A stretch of 64,000 bases of DNA. Origin: ZC4RG30 sp965652645. GTDB taxonomy: Bacteria > Pseudomonadota > Gammaproteobacteria > Steroidobacterales > Steroidobacteraceae. Under the pieces are notes generated by a model, which was not told where the DNA came from, searched no databases, and saw only the letters and a program-made list of their open reading frames with translations. Shown one piece after another: positions 19,487 to 28,569 of the stretch. Numbering within the stretch: the first letter of the stretch is position 1; each line of letters begins with the position of its first letter. The position numbers and the translations under genes are program-made. The stretch covers positions 1-64,000 of the forward strand of contig CBFGXE010000007.1 in NCBI GenBank assembly GCA_965652645.1, read 5' to 3'.

Positions 19487-19867
19487 TCAGTGACGGGCGG
19501 GATTGTGCAATTGCGTGAGCAGTTGCGCTTCGTGCCGCGTCACACCACAGGTCTTGACAATATCCTCGGGCCGCGCACCGTTGCGGGCGAGCTGCAGCGC
19601 CAGCTGGTAGCCGCGCGCAGCCGGTTCGGATGCCGCAGCCAGCTCGCGCTGGTCCTCGATGCGCGCCTCCAGCGCGGCGACCTGCGCGGTCAGGCGCTGG
19701 GTGAGGTCGCCAAGCGAACGGGTCTCCTCGAACATGCGCTGCATGTCGCGCCTGCCGGCCCGCCGCCAGCTGCCGAATGCCACGGCAAAACACAGCAATG
19801 CCACCGCCAGCATGGCCGCGCGCGCGGCGAAGAAGAGCCACTCGTTCTGTTCGAAGATCAGGTTCAT
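19487..19867 (-). CDS. DUF2802 membrane-anchored protein
   Basis: A 126-residue protein with one N-terminal membrane helix (AARAAMLAVALLCFAVAFGSW), a coiled-coil stretch at about 45-75 (MFEETRSLGDLTQRLTAQVA) and a C-terminal DUF2802 helix-turn-helix-like segment (QLARNGARPEDIVKTCGVTR). In Pseudomonas a DUF2802 gene closes the flagellar/chemotaxis locus near motCD and cheW, which agrees with its place here just after motD. Function unknown. It has its own sigma-54 element within and beyond the 3' end of motD. Confidence 0.8.
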   Translation of the reverse strand: MNLIFEQNEWLFFAARAAMLAVALLCFAVAFGSWRRAGRRDMQRMFEETRSLGDLTQRLTAQVAALEARIEDQRELAAASEPAARGYQLALQLARNGARPEDIVKTCGVTRHEAQLLTQLHNPARH

Positions 19868-19921
19868 GAGTCACCCCACGGAAGCAGTTGCGCCAATGGT
19901 CCGGCGCCTGCCGTTACCGGA

Positions 19922-19936
19922 GCAGGTTCCGTGCCA
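19922..19936 (-). promoter_or_regulatory. Sigma-54 promoter of the DUF2802-HDOD unit
   Basis: Minus-strand TGGCAC-GGAAC-CTGC with correct spacing. It predicts a start near 19910, about 43 nt before the DUF2802 ATG at 19867. Confidence 0.65.
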
Positions 19937-19952
19937 CTGCAGGCGCCGGCTC

Positions 19953-19968
19953 TGTGACCTGCGTCACG
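19953..19968. promoter_or_regulatory. CRP-type palindrome upstream of the DUF2802 promoter
   Basis: TGTGA-CCTGCG-TCACG, overlapping the motD stop codon. It is one of a family of GTGA-N6-TCAC sites next to sigma-54 elements in this locus; the centre is about 50 bp upstream of the predicted start. Confidence 0.5.
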
Positions 19969-20731
19969 AACCGCTTGCGTCCACTTCGGCGGCAGCCGCC
20001 TGCGCGGCGTGGGCCTCGGTGGCGTCGACCTCCACCTCCAGCATCACGCGTCGGTTGGCGTTGCGGCCGTCGGGCGTGGCGTTGGGCAGCAGGGGACGGT
20101 GCTCGCCGTATCCCACCGCGGCAAGCCGGACCGGCGTCACGCCGCCGGCGATCAGCAGGTGCACCACGCTGGCGGCGCGCGCCACCGACAGCTCCCAGTT
20201 GGAGCGGAACTGGGCGCTGGTGATCGGCACATTGTCGGTGTGGCCCTCGACATTGATGTCGACGGGGAAGTCCTTGAGGATCCCGCCGAGCTGGCGGATC
20301 ACCGGCTCCAGCGCCGGGGTCAGCGTGGCGGAGCCGGAGGCGAAGAGGATGTCCGAGCGGATGCCGATGGACAGCCGGCCATCCCCGCGCACCACGTCCA
20401 CCATACCCTGCGCGATCAGCGGCTGCATCGCCTCCTCGGCCTGCAGCGCGAGCTGGCGGAGCGCAGCCACCGGATCGTCGGGCAGGTGCACCAGCGGCGC
20501 GGGCACGCCGGCGGCCACGCGGTCACCCACCTGTACCGGCGCCAGCGTGGTGGGCGCGCCGCGGAAGGCGGCATTGAGCGAATCGGAAAGGATGCGGTAC
20601 TTGCCCTCGTTGACCTGGGAGATGGAATACATCACCACGAAGAAGGCGAGCAGCAGCGTCACCAGGTCGCCATAGGGAATGGCCCATCCCTCGTGGTTCT
20701 GGTGCTCCTCGTGCTTGCGACGCCTGGCCAT
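19964..20731 (-). CDS. motD: Flagellar stator protein MotD (MotB family)
   Basis: Ion-channel and peptidoglycan-anchoring half of the second stator. The ATG at 20731 gives 255 residues beginning with a basic MARRRKHEE segment. A single membrane helix follows, bearing the ion-binding Asp22 (IPYGDLVTLLLAFFVVMYSIS). The periplasmic OmpA-like domain contains VEGHTDNVPITSAQFRSNWELS and NRRVMLEVEV. The MotCD type in polar flagellates is proton-driven and supports swarming or high load. It follows motC by 7 bp. Confidence 0.95.
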   Translation of the reverse strand: MARRRKHEEHQNHEGWAIPYGDLVTLLLAFFVVMYSISQVNEGKYRILSDSLNAAFRGAPTTLAPVQVGDRVAAGVPAPLVHLPDDPVAALRQLALQAEEAMQPLIAQGMVDVVRGDGRLSIGIRSDILFASGSATLTPALEPVIRQLGGILKDFPVDINVEGHTDNVPITSAQFRSNWELSVARAASVVHLLIAGGVTPVRLAAVGYGEHRPLLPNATPDGRNANRRVMLEVEVDATEAHAAQAAAAEVDASGS

Positions 20732-20738
20732 GCCGAGC

Positions 20739-21473
20739 CTAGTGCAGGTAGCTCTGCAGCCGCGTGCCGACGATGCGCGGATTCTCGCCCTGGGCAATGG
20801 CAATCATCCCCTCGATGACCATCTCGCGCACCTGGCTCAGGGACTGCGCCGCGCCCTTCAGCTTGCTGGCGATGGGCAGCAGGAACAGGTTGGCGAGGCC
20901 GATGCCATAGACCGTCGCAGTGAAGGCCGCGGCAATGCCGGTGCCCAGCTTCGAGGGATCGGTGAGGTTCTGCATCACGGCCATCAGGCCGAGCACCGCG
21001 CCGACGATGCCCATGGTGGGTGCATACACGCCCATGCCCTCGAACACCCTGGCCGCACGCAGGTCGGCCGCCTCGCGGCCCTCCAGGTCGATCTCCAGGA
21101 TGCGCCGGATGTCCTCCGGCTCGCTGCCGTCGATCACCATCTGCAGGCCCTTGCGGATGAATTCGTCGCGCTCGTCCTGCAGCATGGGCTCCAGTCCCAG
21201 CAGTCCCTGGCGGCGGGCCACCTGGCTCCACTCCACCATGTTGTCGATGATCGCCTGGCGATCCGGCACCGGCGAGCGGAACACCCAGCCCACGATGCCG
21301 AAGGCATGGCGGATCACCGCGCCGGGCGTCTGCACGAGGATGGCGGCGAAGGTACCCACCACCACGATCATCAGCGCCGCCCAGGACAGCAACGCATGCA
21401 GGCCGGCACCCTTCAGCACCGCGCCCACCAGCAGCGCGACCAGGGCCAGCACGATTCCGATGAAACTCAGCAT
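20739..21473 (-). CDS. motC: Flagellar stator protein MotC (MotA family)
   Basis: Four-helix stator subunit of 244 residues that transmits ion flow to FliG. Membrane segments lie near 3-22, 28-48, 146-168 and 178-200; the conserved GVYAPTMGIVGAVLGLMAVM and TVYGIGLANLFLLPIASKLK mark the third and fourth. The cytoplasmic loop (LLGLEPMLQDERDEFIRKGLQM) carries the charged residues expected to contact FliG. It sits 12 bp after fliA, as in Pseudomonas-type loci but without the intervening cheY-cheZ-cheA-cheB. Confidence 0.95.
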   Translation of the reverse strand: MLSFIGIVLALVALLVGAVLKGAGLHALLSWAALMIVVVGTFAAILVQTPGAVIRHAFGIVGWVFRSPVPDRQAIIDNMVEWSQVARRQGLLGLEPMLQDERDEFIRKGLQMVIDGSEPEDIRRILEIDLEGREAADLRAARVFEGMGVYAPTMGIVGAVLGLMAVMQNLTDPSKLGTGIAAAFTATVYGIGLANLFLLPIASKLKGAAQSLSQVREMVIEGMIAIAQGENPRIVGTRLQSYLH

Positions 21474-21485
21474 GTATCGCCCGCC

Positions 21486-22199
21486 TCAGTCCTCGCCATG
21501 CCAGTCGCGCAGGCGCGCGCGCAGGCGTACCAGGGCCTGGCCATGCAGCTGGCAGGCCCGCGATTCACTGACGCCGAGCACGGCGCCGATTTCCTTCAGG
21601 TTCAGCTCCTCGTCGTAGTAGAGGGACATCACCAGCGCCTCGCGCCCGGGCAGCGAGGCGATGGCCTCGGCCACGGCGGCGCGCAGCGCACCACTGCTGG
21701 TGTCGCGCGCCGGGTCGGCACTGTTGTCGGCCACGCTGTCGGCCTCCTCCAGGCTTCCGAAGTGGCAGACCGAGGCGTCCTGCATGATGCGGGCGTAGTC
21801 CTCCATGTCCACCCCCAGCGCGACGGCAACCTCGGCGTCGCGCGCCTCGCGGCCCTCGCGCTCCTCGATCTCGCGCATCACCTTCGCGGCCTCGCGCGCC
21901 TTGCGATGCACCGAGCGCGGCGCCCAGTCCAGCTTGCGCAGGGCGTCGATCATGGCGCCGCGGATGCGGATGCCGGCGTAGGTCTCGAAGCTCGCGCCAC
22001 GGTCCGCGTTGTAGTGCGCGGCCGCCTCCAGCAGGCCGATCATGCCGGCCTGGATGAGGTCGTCCACCTCCACGCTGGGCGGCAGGCGCCCGGCCAGGTG
22101 GAAGGCAATGCGCTTCACCAGCTCGGCGTGGCGCACCACCAGTGCATCGGCGGCACGCTTGCCTGACGCCGTGGAACTGTAGGCCGCCACCGGGCTCAT
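21486..22199 (-). CDS. fliA: RNA polymerase sigma-28 factor FliA
   Basis: Directs late flagellar transcription (flagellin, stator, FlgM, chemotaxis genes). The 237-residue protein shows region 2 (RGASFETYAGIRIRGAMIDALRKLDW), region 3 (APRSVHRKAREAAKVMREIE) and region 4 (LPGREALVMSLYYDEELNLKEIG, then GVSESRACQLHGQAL). It overlaps flhG by 4 bp. Its anti-sigma factor FlgM is at 54.9 kb, and five matching promoters are found in this window. Confidence 0.97.
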   Translation of the reverse strand: MSPVAAYSSTASGKRAADALVVRHAELVKRIAFHLAGRLPPSVEVDDLIQAGMIGLLEAAAHYNADRGASFETYAGIRIRGAMIDALRKLDWAPRSVHRKAREAAKVMREIEEREGREARDAEVAVALGVDMEDYARIMQDASVCHFGSLEEADSVADNSADPARDTSSGALRAAVAEAIASLPGREALVMSLYYDEELNLKEIGAVLGVSESRACQLHGQALVRLRARLRDWHGED

Positions 22200-23086
22200 C
22201 GCACCGCCTCGAGCCGTGCCTGGGCGCGGGGCACCAGGCGCTCCATGAAAAATTCCACGTTGCCGCGCTGCCCGGGCACGGTCCAGCGCGCGGCCCGCAT
22301 CGCCAGGCGCGAGAAGGCACGCGAGGCGCCGGTCGACGGATAGGCAGCGAACACGCAGCGCTGCTGCCGGATGGCGCTGCGCACGAAGTTGTCCTCGGGA
22401 ACCTCGCCGGCGTAGTCCAGCACCACGTCGAGGAAGCGGCTGGTCACCCGCTCGAGCTTGCGGTACAGCAGCTCGCCGCCACCGGGCGCCGCGGATCGGT
22501 TGGCCAGCACCTGGAAGCGGCGCAACCCGTGCCGGCGATGCAGCACCTTGATCAGCGCGTAGGCATCGGTGAGCGATGCCGGTTCGTCATTGACCACCAC
22601 CAGCACGTGCTGGGAGGCCTGGCAGAACTGCAGCACGCTGTCGGCAATGCCCGCCGCGGTGTCGATGATGAGTGTGTCCAGCTGCTGCGTGAGGTGGCTG
22701 AAGGCCTGCACCAGGCCCAGGTGTTCCGCGGTCGAAAGGCCGGCCAGGCGCGCCACGCCGGAAGCGCCGGCGATCAGGCGAAAACCGGCCGGCGTTTCAA
22801 CGACGGCTTCTTCCAGCGTGCAGCGGCCATCCAACACATGCTCCAGGGTGTGCCCGGGCACCAGCCCGAGCTGCACGTCGGCATTGGCCAGCCCCAGGTC
22901 GCCGTCGAGCAGCAGCACGCGGCGGTTCTGCGCCGCCATCGCGGCAGCGAGGTTCACGGCCACGCAGGTCTTGCCCACCCCCCCCTTGCCGCCGGTGACG
23001 GCGATGACCTGCACGGGATCCGGCTGCATGACGGCGCGGAGCCCGGCGGCCTGCGCGGCGGTGAAGGAGGGTTCAGCCGATCGCAT
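22196..23086 (-). CDS. flhG: Flagellar number regulator FlhG (FleN), MinD/ParA-type ATPase
   Basis: Limits flagellar number, in polar flagellates by antagonising FleQ and opposing FlhF. The start at 23086 (296 residues) overlaps the flhF end by 14 bp. The N-terminal AAQAAGLRAVMQ resembles the DQAxxLR helix that activates the FlhF GTPase. The deviant Walker A KGGVGKT lies at 34-40, followed by LLLDGDLGLANADVQLGL and LIIDTAAGIADSVLQF. The C-terminal part has the amphipathic segment expected for membrane association. Its expected target, a FleQ homologue, is at 37.4-38.5 kb. Confidence 0.95.
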   Translation of the reverse strand: MRSAEPSFTAAQAAGLRAVMQPDPVQVIAVTGGKGGVGKTCVAVNLAAAMAAQNRRVLLLDGDLGLANADVQLGLVPGHTLEHVLDGRCTLEEAVVETPAGFRLIAGASGVARLAGLSTAEHLGLVQAFSHLTQQLDTLIIDTAAGIADSVLQFCQASQHVLVVVNDEPASLTDAYALIKVLHRRHGLRRFQVLANRSAAPGGGELLYRKLERVTSRFLDVVLDYAGEVPEDNFVRSAIRQQRCVFAAYPSTGASRAFSRLAMRAARWTVPGQRGNVEFFMERLVPRAQARLEAVR

Positions 23087-24269
23087 GGGCCACCCCGCCG
23101 AACCGGCGCACCAGCAGTTCCTCGCCCACCGAGGTGTCGGCGCTGCGCGCCAGGAACACCGCGCGCGCCACCAGCTGGTGGGCCCGCGCGGGCGCGAGAT
23201 CTTCCGGGATCCGCACGCCATTTGAGACATAGGCCACCGGCAGGCGCGAGGCTGCCAGGGCGGAGAGCGTGCCGCCGAGGCTCACGGCCTCATCGACACG
23301 GGTGAGCAGCAGTGCCGCGGGCGCGAATGCCGAGAAGGCCTGCACCGCTTCGCCGATGACACCGGCCTGGGCGCCGGCGGAAAGCGTCAGCCACACCTCG
23401 GCACCCGACAGCCGCGCCGCGCGCTGCATCTGGGCGGCGCGCGCGGCCAGGTCGCGATGGCCGGCGCCGATGCCGGCCGTATCCACCAGCACCAGGCGGT
23501 GGTCGCCGAGCCGGGCCATCAGCCCCGGCAGTTCCGCCGGGCCTTCCAGCGTGTAGCACTCCACGCCGAGCAGGCGGCCGAGTACACGCATCTGTTCCTG
23601 CGCGCCGAAACGCTGGTCGTCCAGCGAGATCAGGGCGATGCCGCGCGTGCCATGGCGCATCACCCAGCGGGCGGCGAGCTTGGCGATGCCGGTGGTCTTG
23701 CCCACGCCGGTGGGGCCGACGAAGAGCACGCGCCCGCCGCGGTCCAGCAGGTCATCGCCGGTGGTGTTGATGCGGCGGGTGAGCATGGCGAGCACGCGGC
23801 GATGTGCGTCGTCGCGGCCCACGCCGTCGGGCAGTGCCGCCAGCAGGTCGGCGGCGAGGTTCGAGGACACGCCCATCGCAGTGAGTTCCTTGAGCAGTTC
23901 GGCCGTTTCCGGGGCGCGGCGCGTCAGGTCGTTCCAGGCAAGCTGGGAAAGCTGGCGTTCCAGCAGGTGGCGCATGGAGCGCAGCTCCTCGCCCAGGCCT
24001 GGATCCGGGGGTGGTGAAGTGGCCGCGGCCTGCTCGACGGCACCCGCCGTACGCGCCAGCACATCCGCGAATCCCGCGCCGGCAGCCGGCGATGGCGCCG
24101 CGGTTTCAAGCTGGTGGGCGAGCTGCGCCTCCGGGTCCACGCCGACCGTGACTTCCACGCCGTCGGGAAGCTGCCGGGAGGAAAGGATCACCGCATCCGG
24201 CCCCTGCTCCTCTCGCACCTGGCGCAGCACGCTGCGCATGTCACGGTGGGTATAGGTCTTGATCTTCAT
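23073..24269 (-). CDS. flhF: Flagellar biosynthesis GTPase FlhF
   Basis: SRP-type GTPase that marks the cell pole for flagellum assembly. The 398-residue protein has the basic/N domain (KIKTYTHRDMRSVLRQVREE), a variable Ala-rich middle at about 50-100, then the NG domain with P-loop GPTGVGKT (185-192), GIALISLDDQRFGAQEQM, LVLVDTAGIGAGHRD and LLLTRVDEAVSLGGTLS. It lies 3 bp after flhA and overlaps flhG. Its presence with FlhG argues for polar flagellation. Confidence 0.96.
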   Translation of the reverse strand: MKIKTYTHRDMRSVLRQVREEQGPDAVILSSRQLPDGVEVTVGVDPEAQLAHQLETAAPSPAAGAGFADVLARTAGAVEQAAATSPPPDPGLGEELRSMRHLLERQLSQLAWNDLTRRAPETAELLKELTAMGVSSNLAADLLAALPDGVGRDDAHRRVLAMLTRRINTTGDDLLDRGGRVLFVGPTGVGKTTGIAKLAARWVMRHGTRGIALISLDDQRFGAQEQMRVLGRLLGVECYTLEGPAELPGLMARLGDHRLVLVDTAGIGAGHRDLAARAAQMQRAARLSGAEVWLTLSAGAQAGVIGEAVQAFSAFAPAALLLTRVDEAVSLGGTLSALAASRLPVAYVSNGVRIPEDLAPARAHQLVARAVFLARSADTSVGEELLVRRFGGVAHAIG

Positions 24270-24272
24270 GGG

Positions 24273-26354
24273 CTACTTTCCTACGGCGGTTACCAGGCGC
24301 ACACGGCGGTTGTCGGGGATTTCATTCCAGGCCAGCACCGACAGCCCGGGCACGCCGGCGCGCACGAAGCGCGCCAGTGTCTGGCGCAATGTCGGGGGCA
24401 CGAGCAGCACGGTGGGCTCGCCCAGTGTCTCCTGGCGGCGCGCGGCGCCGGCCAGTTGCTGCTGCAGCCGCTCGGCCAGGCCCGGCTCGAGGCCGGGGCT
24501 GGCGCCGGGTGTCGACATCGAACCCTGCAGCAGCTGCTCCAGGTCGTTGTCCAGCGTGATCACCGGCAGCTCGTCCTTCAGGCCCGCGATGTCCTGCACG
24601 ATCTGCCGTCCCAGGGCCACGCGCACCTGGGCCTGCAGCTGCGCCGGATCCGGCGTGCGCGGCGCGTGCTCGGCCAGCGTCTCGATGATGGTCCGCATGT
24701 TGCGGATGGGCACGCGCTCGGCCAGCAGGCCCTGCAGCACGCGCACCACGGTGCTCATCGGCAGCACGCGCGGCACCAGGTCTTCCACCAGCTTGGGAGC
24801 GCCCCTGGCCAGCGAATTGAGCAGCTGCTGGACCTCCTCGTGGCCCAGCAGCTCGTGCGCATGGGTCTGGACCAGGTGGGAGAGATGGGTGGCGATCACG
24901 GTGCCGGGATCCACCACCGTGTAGCCCAGCGTCTGGGCGTGGTCACGCGCGCCGGGCTCGATCCACACGGCTTCCATGCCGAAGGCCGGATCGGTGGTCT
25001 CGATGCCGGAAACCTTGCCGAACACCTTGCCCGGGTTGATGGCCAGCTCGCGATCGGGATGCACCACGCCCTCTCCCACCGGCACGCCGGAGATGTTGAT
25101 GCGGTAGACGGTGGGCGCGAATTCCAGGTTGTCGCGGATGTGTACGGCCGGAACCAGGAAGCCCAGCTCCTGGGTGAGCTTGCGGCGCACGCCGCGGATG
25201 CGCGCCAGCAGGTCCCCGCCCTGGCTGGTGTCCACCAGCGGCACCAGTCGGTAGCCGACTTCCAGTCCCAGCAGGTCCACCGGGCGCACGTCGTCCCAGG
25301 AAAGCTCCCGGTTCTCCGGCTGCACCACGGGCACGGCGCTGGCCTCGGCCAGTTGTTGTGCGGCGGCTTCCGCCGCGGCCGCAGCGGCCTTCTTGCGCAC
25401 CATGCCGGCAATCACCACGCACAGCGCTGCGATGGCGAGGAACACGACGTTGGGCATGCCGGGGATGAGGCCCATCACGCCGATGATCGCGGCGGCCACG
25501 TACAACGCCTTCGGCTGGCCGGTGAGCTGGCGGCCGATTTCCCCGCCCATGTCCTGCGAGCGGGACATGCGCGTGACGATGATGGCCACTGCCGTGGACA
25601 GCAACAACGCCGGGATCTGCGCCACCAGGCCGTCGCCGATGGTCAGCAGCGTGTAGGTGCGCGCAGCGTCGGAGAAGGCCATGTCATGGGCCGTCATGCC
25701 GATGGCCAGTCCCCCGACCATGTTGAGCACCAGGATGATGAGGCCGGCGGTGGCATCGCCGCGGGCGAACTTGCTGGCACCGTCCATGGAACCATAGAAG
25801 TCGGCCTCGGAGCGCACTTCCTGGCGGCGCGTGCGCGCCTCCTCCTGGGTGATGAGGCCGGCGTTGAGGTCGGCGTCGATGGCCATCTGCTTGCCGGGCA
25901 TGGCATCGAGCGTGAAACGCGCGGTGACCTCGGAGATGCGGCCGGCACCCTTGGTCACCACCACGAAATTGATCACTGTGAGGATGATGAACACCACCAC
26001 GCCGACAGCGTAGTTGCCGCCGACCACGAACTCGCCGAAGGAATGGATCACCTGGCCGGCGGCGTCGGTGCCCGTGTGGCCGTGCAGCAGCACCACGCGG
26101 GTGGAGGCCACGTTCAGCGCCAGGCGCAGCAGGGTGGCCAGCAGCAGCACGCTGGGGAAGACGCCGAAGTCCAGCGGGCGCGCCACATAGAACACCGCCA
26201 TCATCACCACCAGCGACAGGGCGATGTTGAACGTGAACAGCACGTCGAGGGCCAGCGGTGGCAGCGGCAGCACCACCATGGCCAGCACGGCGAGCACTCC
26301 CAGCGGCACGCCGATGCCACTGCGAAGTACGTCACGGATTGTCGGGTTCGTCAT
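24273..26354 (-). CDS. flhA: Flagellar export gate protein FlhA
   Basis: Nonameric export gate of the flagellar type III secretion system, 693 residues. The first half has about eight membrane helices and the cytoplasmic FHIPEP signature region (ITVNFVVVTKGAGRISEVTARFTLDAMPGKQM, here read as FVVVTKGAGRISEVTARF). The C-terminal cytosolic half (from about 330, DDVRPVDLLGLEVGYRLVPL) docks chaperone-substrate complexes. Spacing to flhB is 13 bp and to flhF 3 bp, within the fliL-to-motD run. Confidence 0.98.
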   Translation of the reverse strand: MTNPTIRDVLRSGIGVPLGVLAVLAMVVLPLPPLALDVLFTFNIALSLVVMMAVFYVARPLDFGVFPSVLLLATLLRLALNVASTRVVLLHGHTGTDAAGQVIHSFGEFVVGGNYAVGVVVFIILTVINFVVVTKGAGRISEVTARFTLDAMPGKQMAIDADLNAGLITQEEARTRRQEVRSEADFYGSMDGASKFARGDATAGLIILVLNMVGGLAIGMTAHDMAFSDAARTYTLLTIGDGLVAQIPALLLSTAVAIIVTRMSRSQDMGGEIGRQLTGQPKALYVAAAIIGVMGLIPGMPNVVFLAIAALCVVIAGMVRKKAAAAAAEAAAQQLAEASAVPVVQPENRELSWDDVRPVDLLGLEVGYRLVPLVDTSQGGDLLARIRGVRRKLTQELGFLVPAVHIRDNLEFAPTVYRINISGVPVGEGVVHPDRELAINPGKVFGKVSGIETTDPAFGMEAVWIEPGARDHAQTLGYTVVDPGTVIATHLSHLVQTHAHELLGHEEVQQLLNSLARGAPKLVEDLVPRVLPMSTVVRVLQGLLAERVPIRNMRTIIETLAEHAPRTPDPAQLQAQVRVALGRQIVQDIAGLKDELPVITLDNDLEQLLQGSMSTPGASPGLEPGLAERLQQQLAGAARRQETLGEPTVLLVPPTLRQTLARFVRAGVPGLSVLAWNEIPDNRRVRLVTAVGK

Positions 26355-26367
26355 CAGTCGGGCCGTA

Positions 26368-27483
26368 TCAAGCGTTGGGCATTTCGATCTTCGGCAAGTC
26401 GGGCTTCGGGGCCCTGCCTGCGATCGCCGCGCGGAGCTGGAAGATGTAGGTCAGCACCTGCGCGACGGCCACATACAGGCCCGCCGGAATCTCGTCACCG
26501 ATCTCCGTAGTGCGATGCAAGGCCCGGGCCAGCGGCGGCGCCTCGAAGATCGGCACCTTGTGTTCGTTAGCTACTTCACGGATTCGGGCCGCCATCAGGT
26601 CCACGCCCTTCGCCACGACGGTCGGGGCCCGCATGGTCTTCTCGTCATAGCGCAGGGCCACGGCGTAGTGCGTCGGGTTCACGACGATCACGTCGGCCTT
26701 CGGCACGTCCGCCATCATGCGGCGCTCGGCCATCTCCCGCTGCAGGGCCCGGATGCGGCCCTTGACCTCGGGGGAGCCCTCGGCCTCCTTGAATTCCTTG
26801 CGGACTTCCTCGCGCGTCATGCGCATGTCCTGGCGGTACTGCCAGAGCTGGAAGGGCACGTCGACGGCGGCAATGAGCACCAGGGCCGCCGTGAGGGCCA
26901 GCAGCGACCAGCCCGCCAGCGAAATGGCGTGGCCAATGGCCGAATGGATGGGTTCGGAACCCAGCGCCAGCAGCTTGCCGGCATTCATGTACAGCACGAT
27001 GCTGCCGACGATGGCCACCACGGCGAACTTGGCCAGCGCCTTGCCCAGCTCCACCCAGCTGCGCACGCCAAGCATGCGTTTCATGCCCGACAGCGGCGAA
27101 AGGCGCTTGAAGTCCGGCGTGATGGCCTTGGCGCTGGGCGCCCAGCCGCCGATGGCCAGCGGAGCGGCCAGCGCGGCCACCAGGGTGACCAGCAGCACCG
27201 GGGCAATGGCATACAGCGCGGCCAGCGCCGTGCGACCGAAATTGCGGGTCAGCGAGGTGACGTCGAAGGCATCCGCCCGCGACACGGTGAGCGCGCCGCG
27301 CATCAGGTCGCCGAGGCGCGCGCCGATGGAATCCCCGGACATCAGCAGCACGAGGCCAGCCGCCATCATCACCGCCGCGGTGGTCAGCTCGCGCGAGCGC
27401 GGGACGCGGCCTTCCTTGCGTGCATCCTCCAGGCGCTTGGGTGTCGGTGCTTCCGTGCGATCGTGGCGGTCGGTCTCGGCCAT
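26368..27483 (-). CDS. flhB: Flagellar export switch protein FlhB
   Basis: Controls the change from rod/hook to filament substrates. The start chosen is the ATG at 27483 (371 residues, MAETDRHDRTEAPTPKRLED), preceded at about 6 nt by GGAGG; a GTG at 27495 would add four residues but overlap fliR by 11 bp. Four membrane helices are followed by the autocleavage site NPTH in VIVVNPTHYAVALRYDEKTM and a short cytoplasmic tail ending EMPNA. Confidence 0.96.
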   Translation of the reverse strand: MAETDRHDRTEAPTPKRLEDARKEGRVPRSRELTTAAVMMAAGLVLLMSGDSIGARLGDLMRGALTVSRADAFDVTSLTRNFGRTALAALYAIAPVLLVTLVAALAAPLAIGGWAPSAKAITPDFKRLSPLSGMKRMLGVRSWVELGKALAKFAVVAIVGSIVLYMNAGKLLALGSEPIHSAIGHAISLAGWSLLALTAALVLIAAVDVPFQLWQYRQDMRMTREEVRKEFKEAEGSPEVKGRIRALQREMAERRMMADVPKADVIVVNPTHYAVALRYDEKTMRAPTVVAKGVDLMAARIREVANEHKVPIFEAPPLARALHRTTEIGDEIPAGLYVAVAQVLTYIFQLRAAIAGRAPKPDLPKIEMPNA

Positions 27484-27484
27484 C

Positions 27485-28264
27485 TCAGCCTCCACCCATC
27501 AGGCCGGTGACCAGCGCAAGGGTCTCGCGCATCAGCGCCACGAAGCCCGACTGCATGGCCGGCAGGCCCGCCAGCATGACCAGGAGGCCACCGATCAGCG
27601 TCACGGGGAAGCCGATGGCGAAGAGGTTCAGGGTGGGCGCGGCGCGGCTCACCACGCCGAAGGCGAGGTTCACCACCAGCAGCGCGGCCAGCCCGGGCAG
27701 CGCCACCATCAACGCACCGCGGAACAGGGCCGTGCCCCAGCCCACCACCTGCCAGTAGCCCTCGGCTCCCAGGCCATCCATTCCCACCGGCAGCGTGGTG
27801 AAACCATCCACCAGCGCCTGCACCACGGCCAGGTGGCCGTTGAGCGCGAGGAAGGTCAGCGTGGCGATCAGGGTGTAGAACTGGCCCACCACCGGCGCCC
27901 CGGTGCCGCGCAACGGATCCACGTTGAAGGCGAAGGAAAGCCCCATGGTGTTGGCCAGCAGCTGGCCGCCCATGGCCAGCGCATCGAACACGATCTGCAG
28001 CACGAAGCCGATGGCCGCGCCGATCAGCACCTGCTGCAGCGTGATCACGACGCCCTGCCCCGAGAACGGCGAGACTTGCGGCAGCGGCGGCAGCAGCGGC
28101 GCCACCGCCAGCGCGATCGCGCCGGCCAGCACCAGCCGCACCCGCGCCGGCACGAAGCTGGCGCTGAAGATGGGGGCCACCATCAGGCAGGCGCCGATGC
28201 GCAGGAAGGGCCACAGCCAGGCGGCGAGCCAGCCCTCGATCTGTCCCGCGGTCAGCGTGATCAC
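27485..28264 (-). CDS. fliR: Flagellar export channel protein FliR
   Basis: Export-pore component of the FliPQR complex, 259 residues and mostly hydrophobic. Recognisable features are the N-terminal GWLAAWLWPFLRIGACLMVAP and LGLSFAFNVDPLRGTGAPVV-like segments (here MGLSFAFNVDPLRGTGAPVV). The start is a GTG at 28264, 13 bp after the fliQ stop. No fusion with flhB is seen. Confidence 0.95.
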   Translation of the reverse strand: MITLTAGQIEGWLAAWLWPFLRIGACLMVAPIFSASFVPARVRLVLAGAIALAVAPLLPPLPQVSPFSGQGVVITLQQVLIGAAIGFVLQIVFDALAMGGQLLANTMGLSFAFNVDPLRGTGAPVVGQFYTLIATLTFLALNGHLAVVQALVDGFTTLPVGMDGLGAEGYWQVVGWGTALFRGALMVALPGLAALLVVNLAFGVVSRAAPTLNLFAIGFPVTLIGGLLVMLAGLPAMQSGFVALMRETLALVTGLMGGG

Positions 28265-28277
28265 GGTGTTGCGCGTG

Positions 28278-28547
28278 CTAGCCGATCAGGCCGGGAATGC
28301 TCTGGATGAGCTCCCGGGTGTAATCCACGATGTGCCGGATCATCCAGGGACCGGCAATGGCAATCGCCGCGGCGATGGCCAGCAGCTTGGGGATGAACGA
28401 CAGCGTCATCTCGTTGATCTGCGTGGCCGCCTGGAACACGCCCACCAGCAGGCCCGTGGCCAGTGCCACCAGCAGCAGCGGCGCCGCCAGCATCAGCGTG
28501 GTCTCCAGCGCGCGGGTGCCGATGGTCATCACGGTTTCGGGGGTCAT
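28278..28547 (-). CDS. fliQ: Flagellar export channel protein FliQ
   Basis: Small FliPQR pore subunit of 89 residues with two membrane helices joined by a short loop (LLLVALATGLLVGVFQAATQ, then LLAIAAAIAIAGPWMIRHIV). The ATG at 28547 (MTPETVMTIGTRALETTLML) is the standard family N-terminus; the frame extends 15 codons upstream into the fliP-fliQ spacer without similarity. Confidence 0.96.
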   Translation of the reverse strand: MTPETVMTIGTRALETTLMLAAPLLLVALATGLLVGVFQAATQINEMTLSFIPKLLAIAAAIAIAGPWMIRHIVDYTRELIQSIPGLIG

Positions 28548-28569
28548 GGCGGATTCCTTGCGGGCGGGG

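Noticed and set aside
24114..26510. 798-codon plus-strand open frame opposite flhA
   Set aside because: His/Gln-rich translation typical of antisense frames; FlhA on the other strand is certain.
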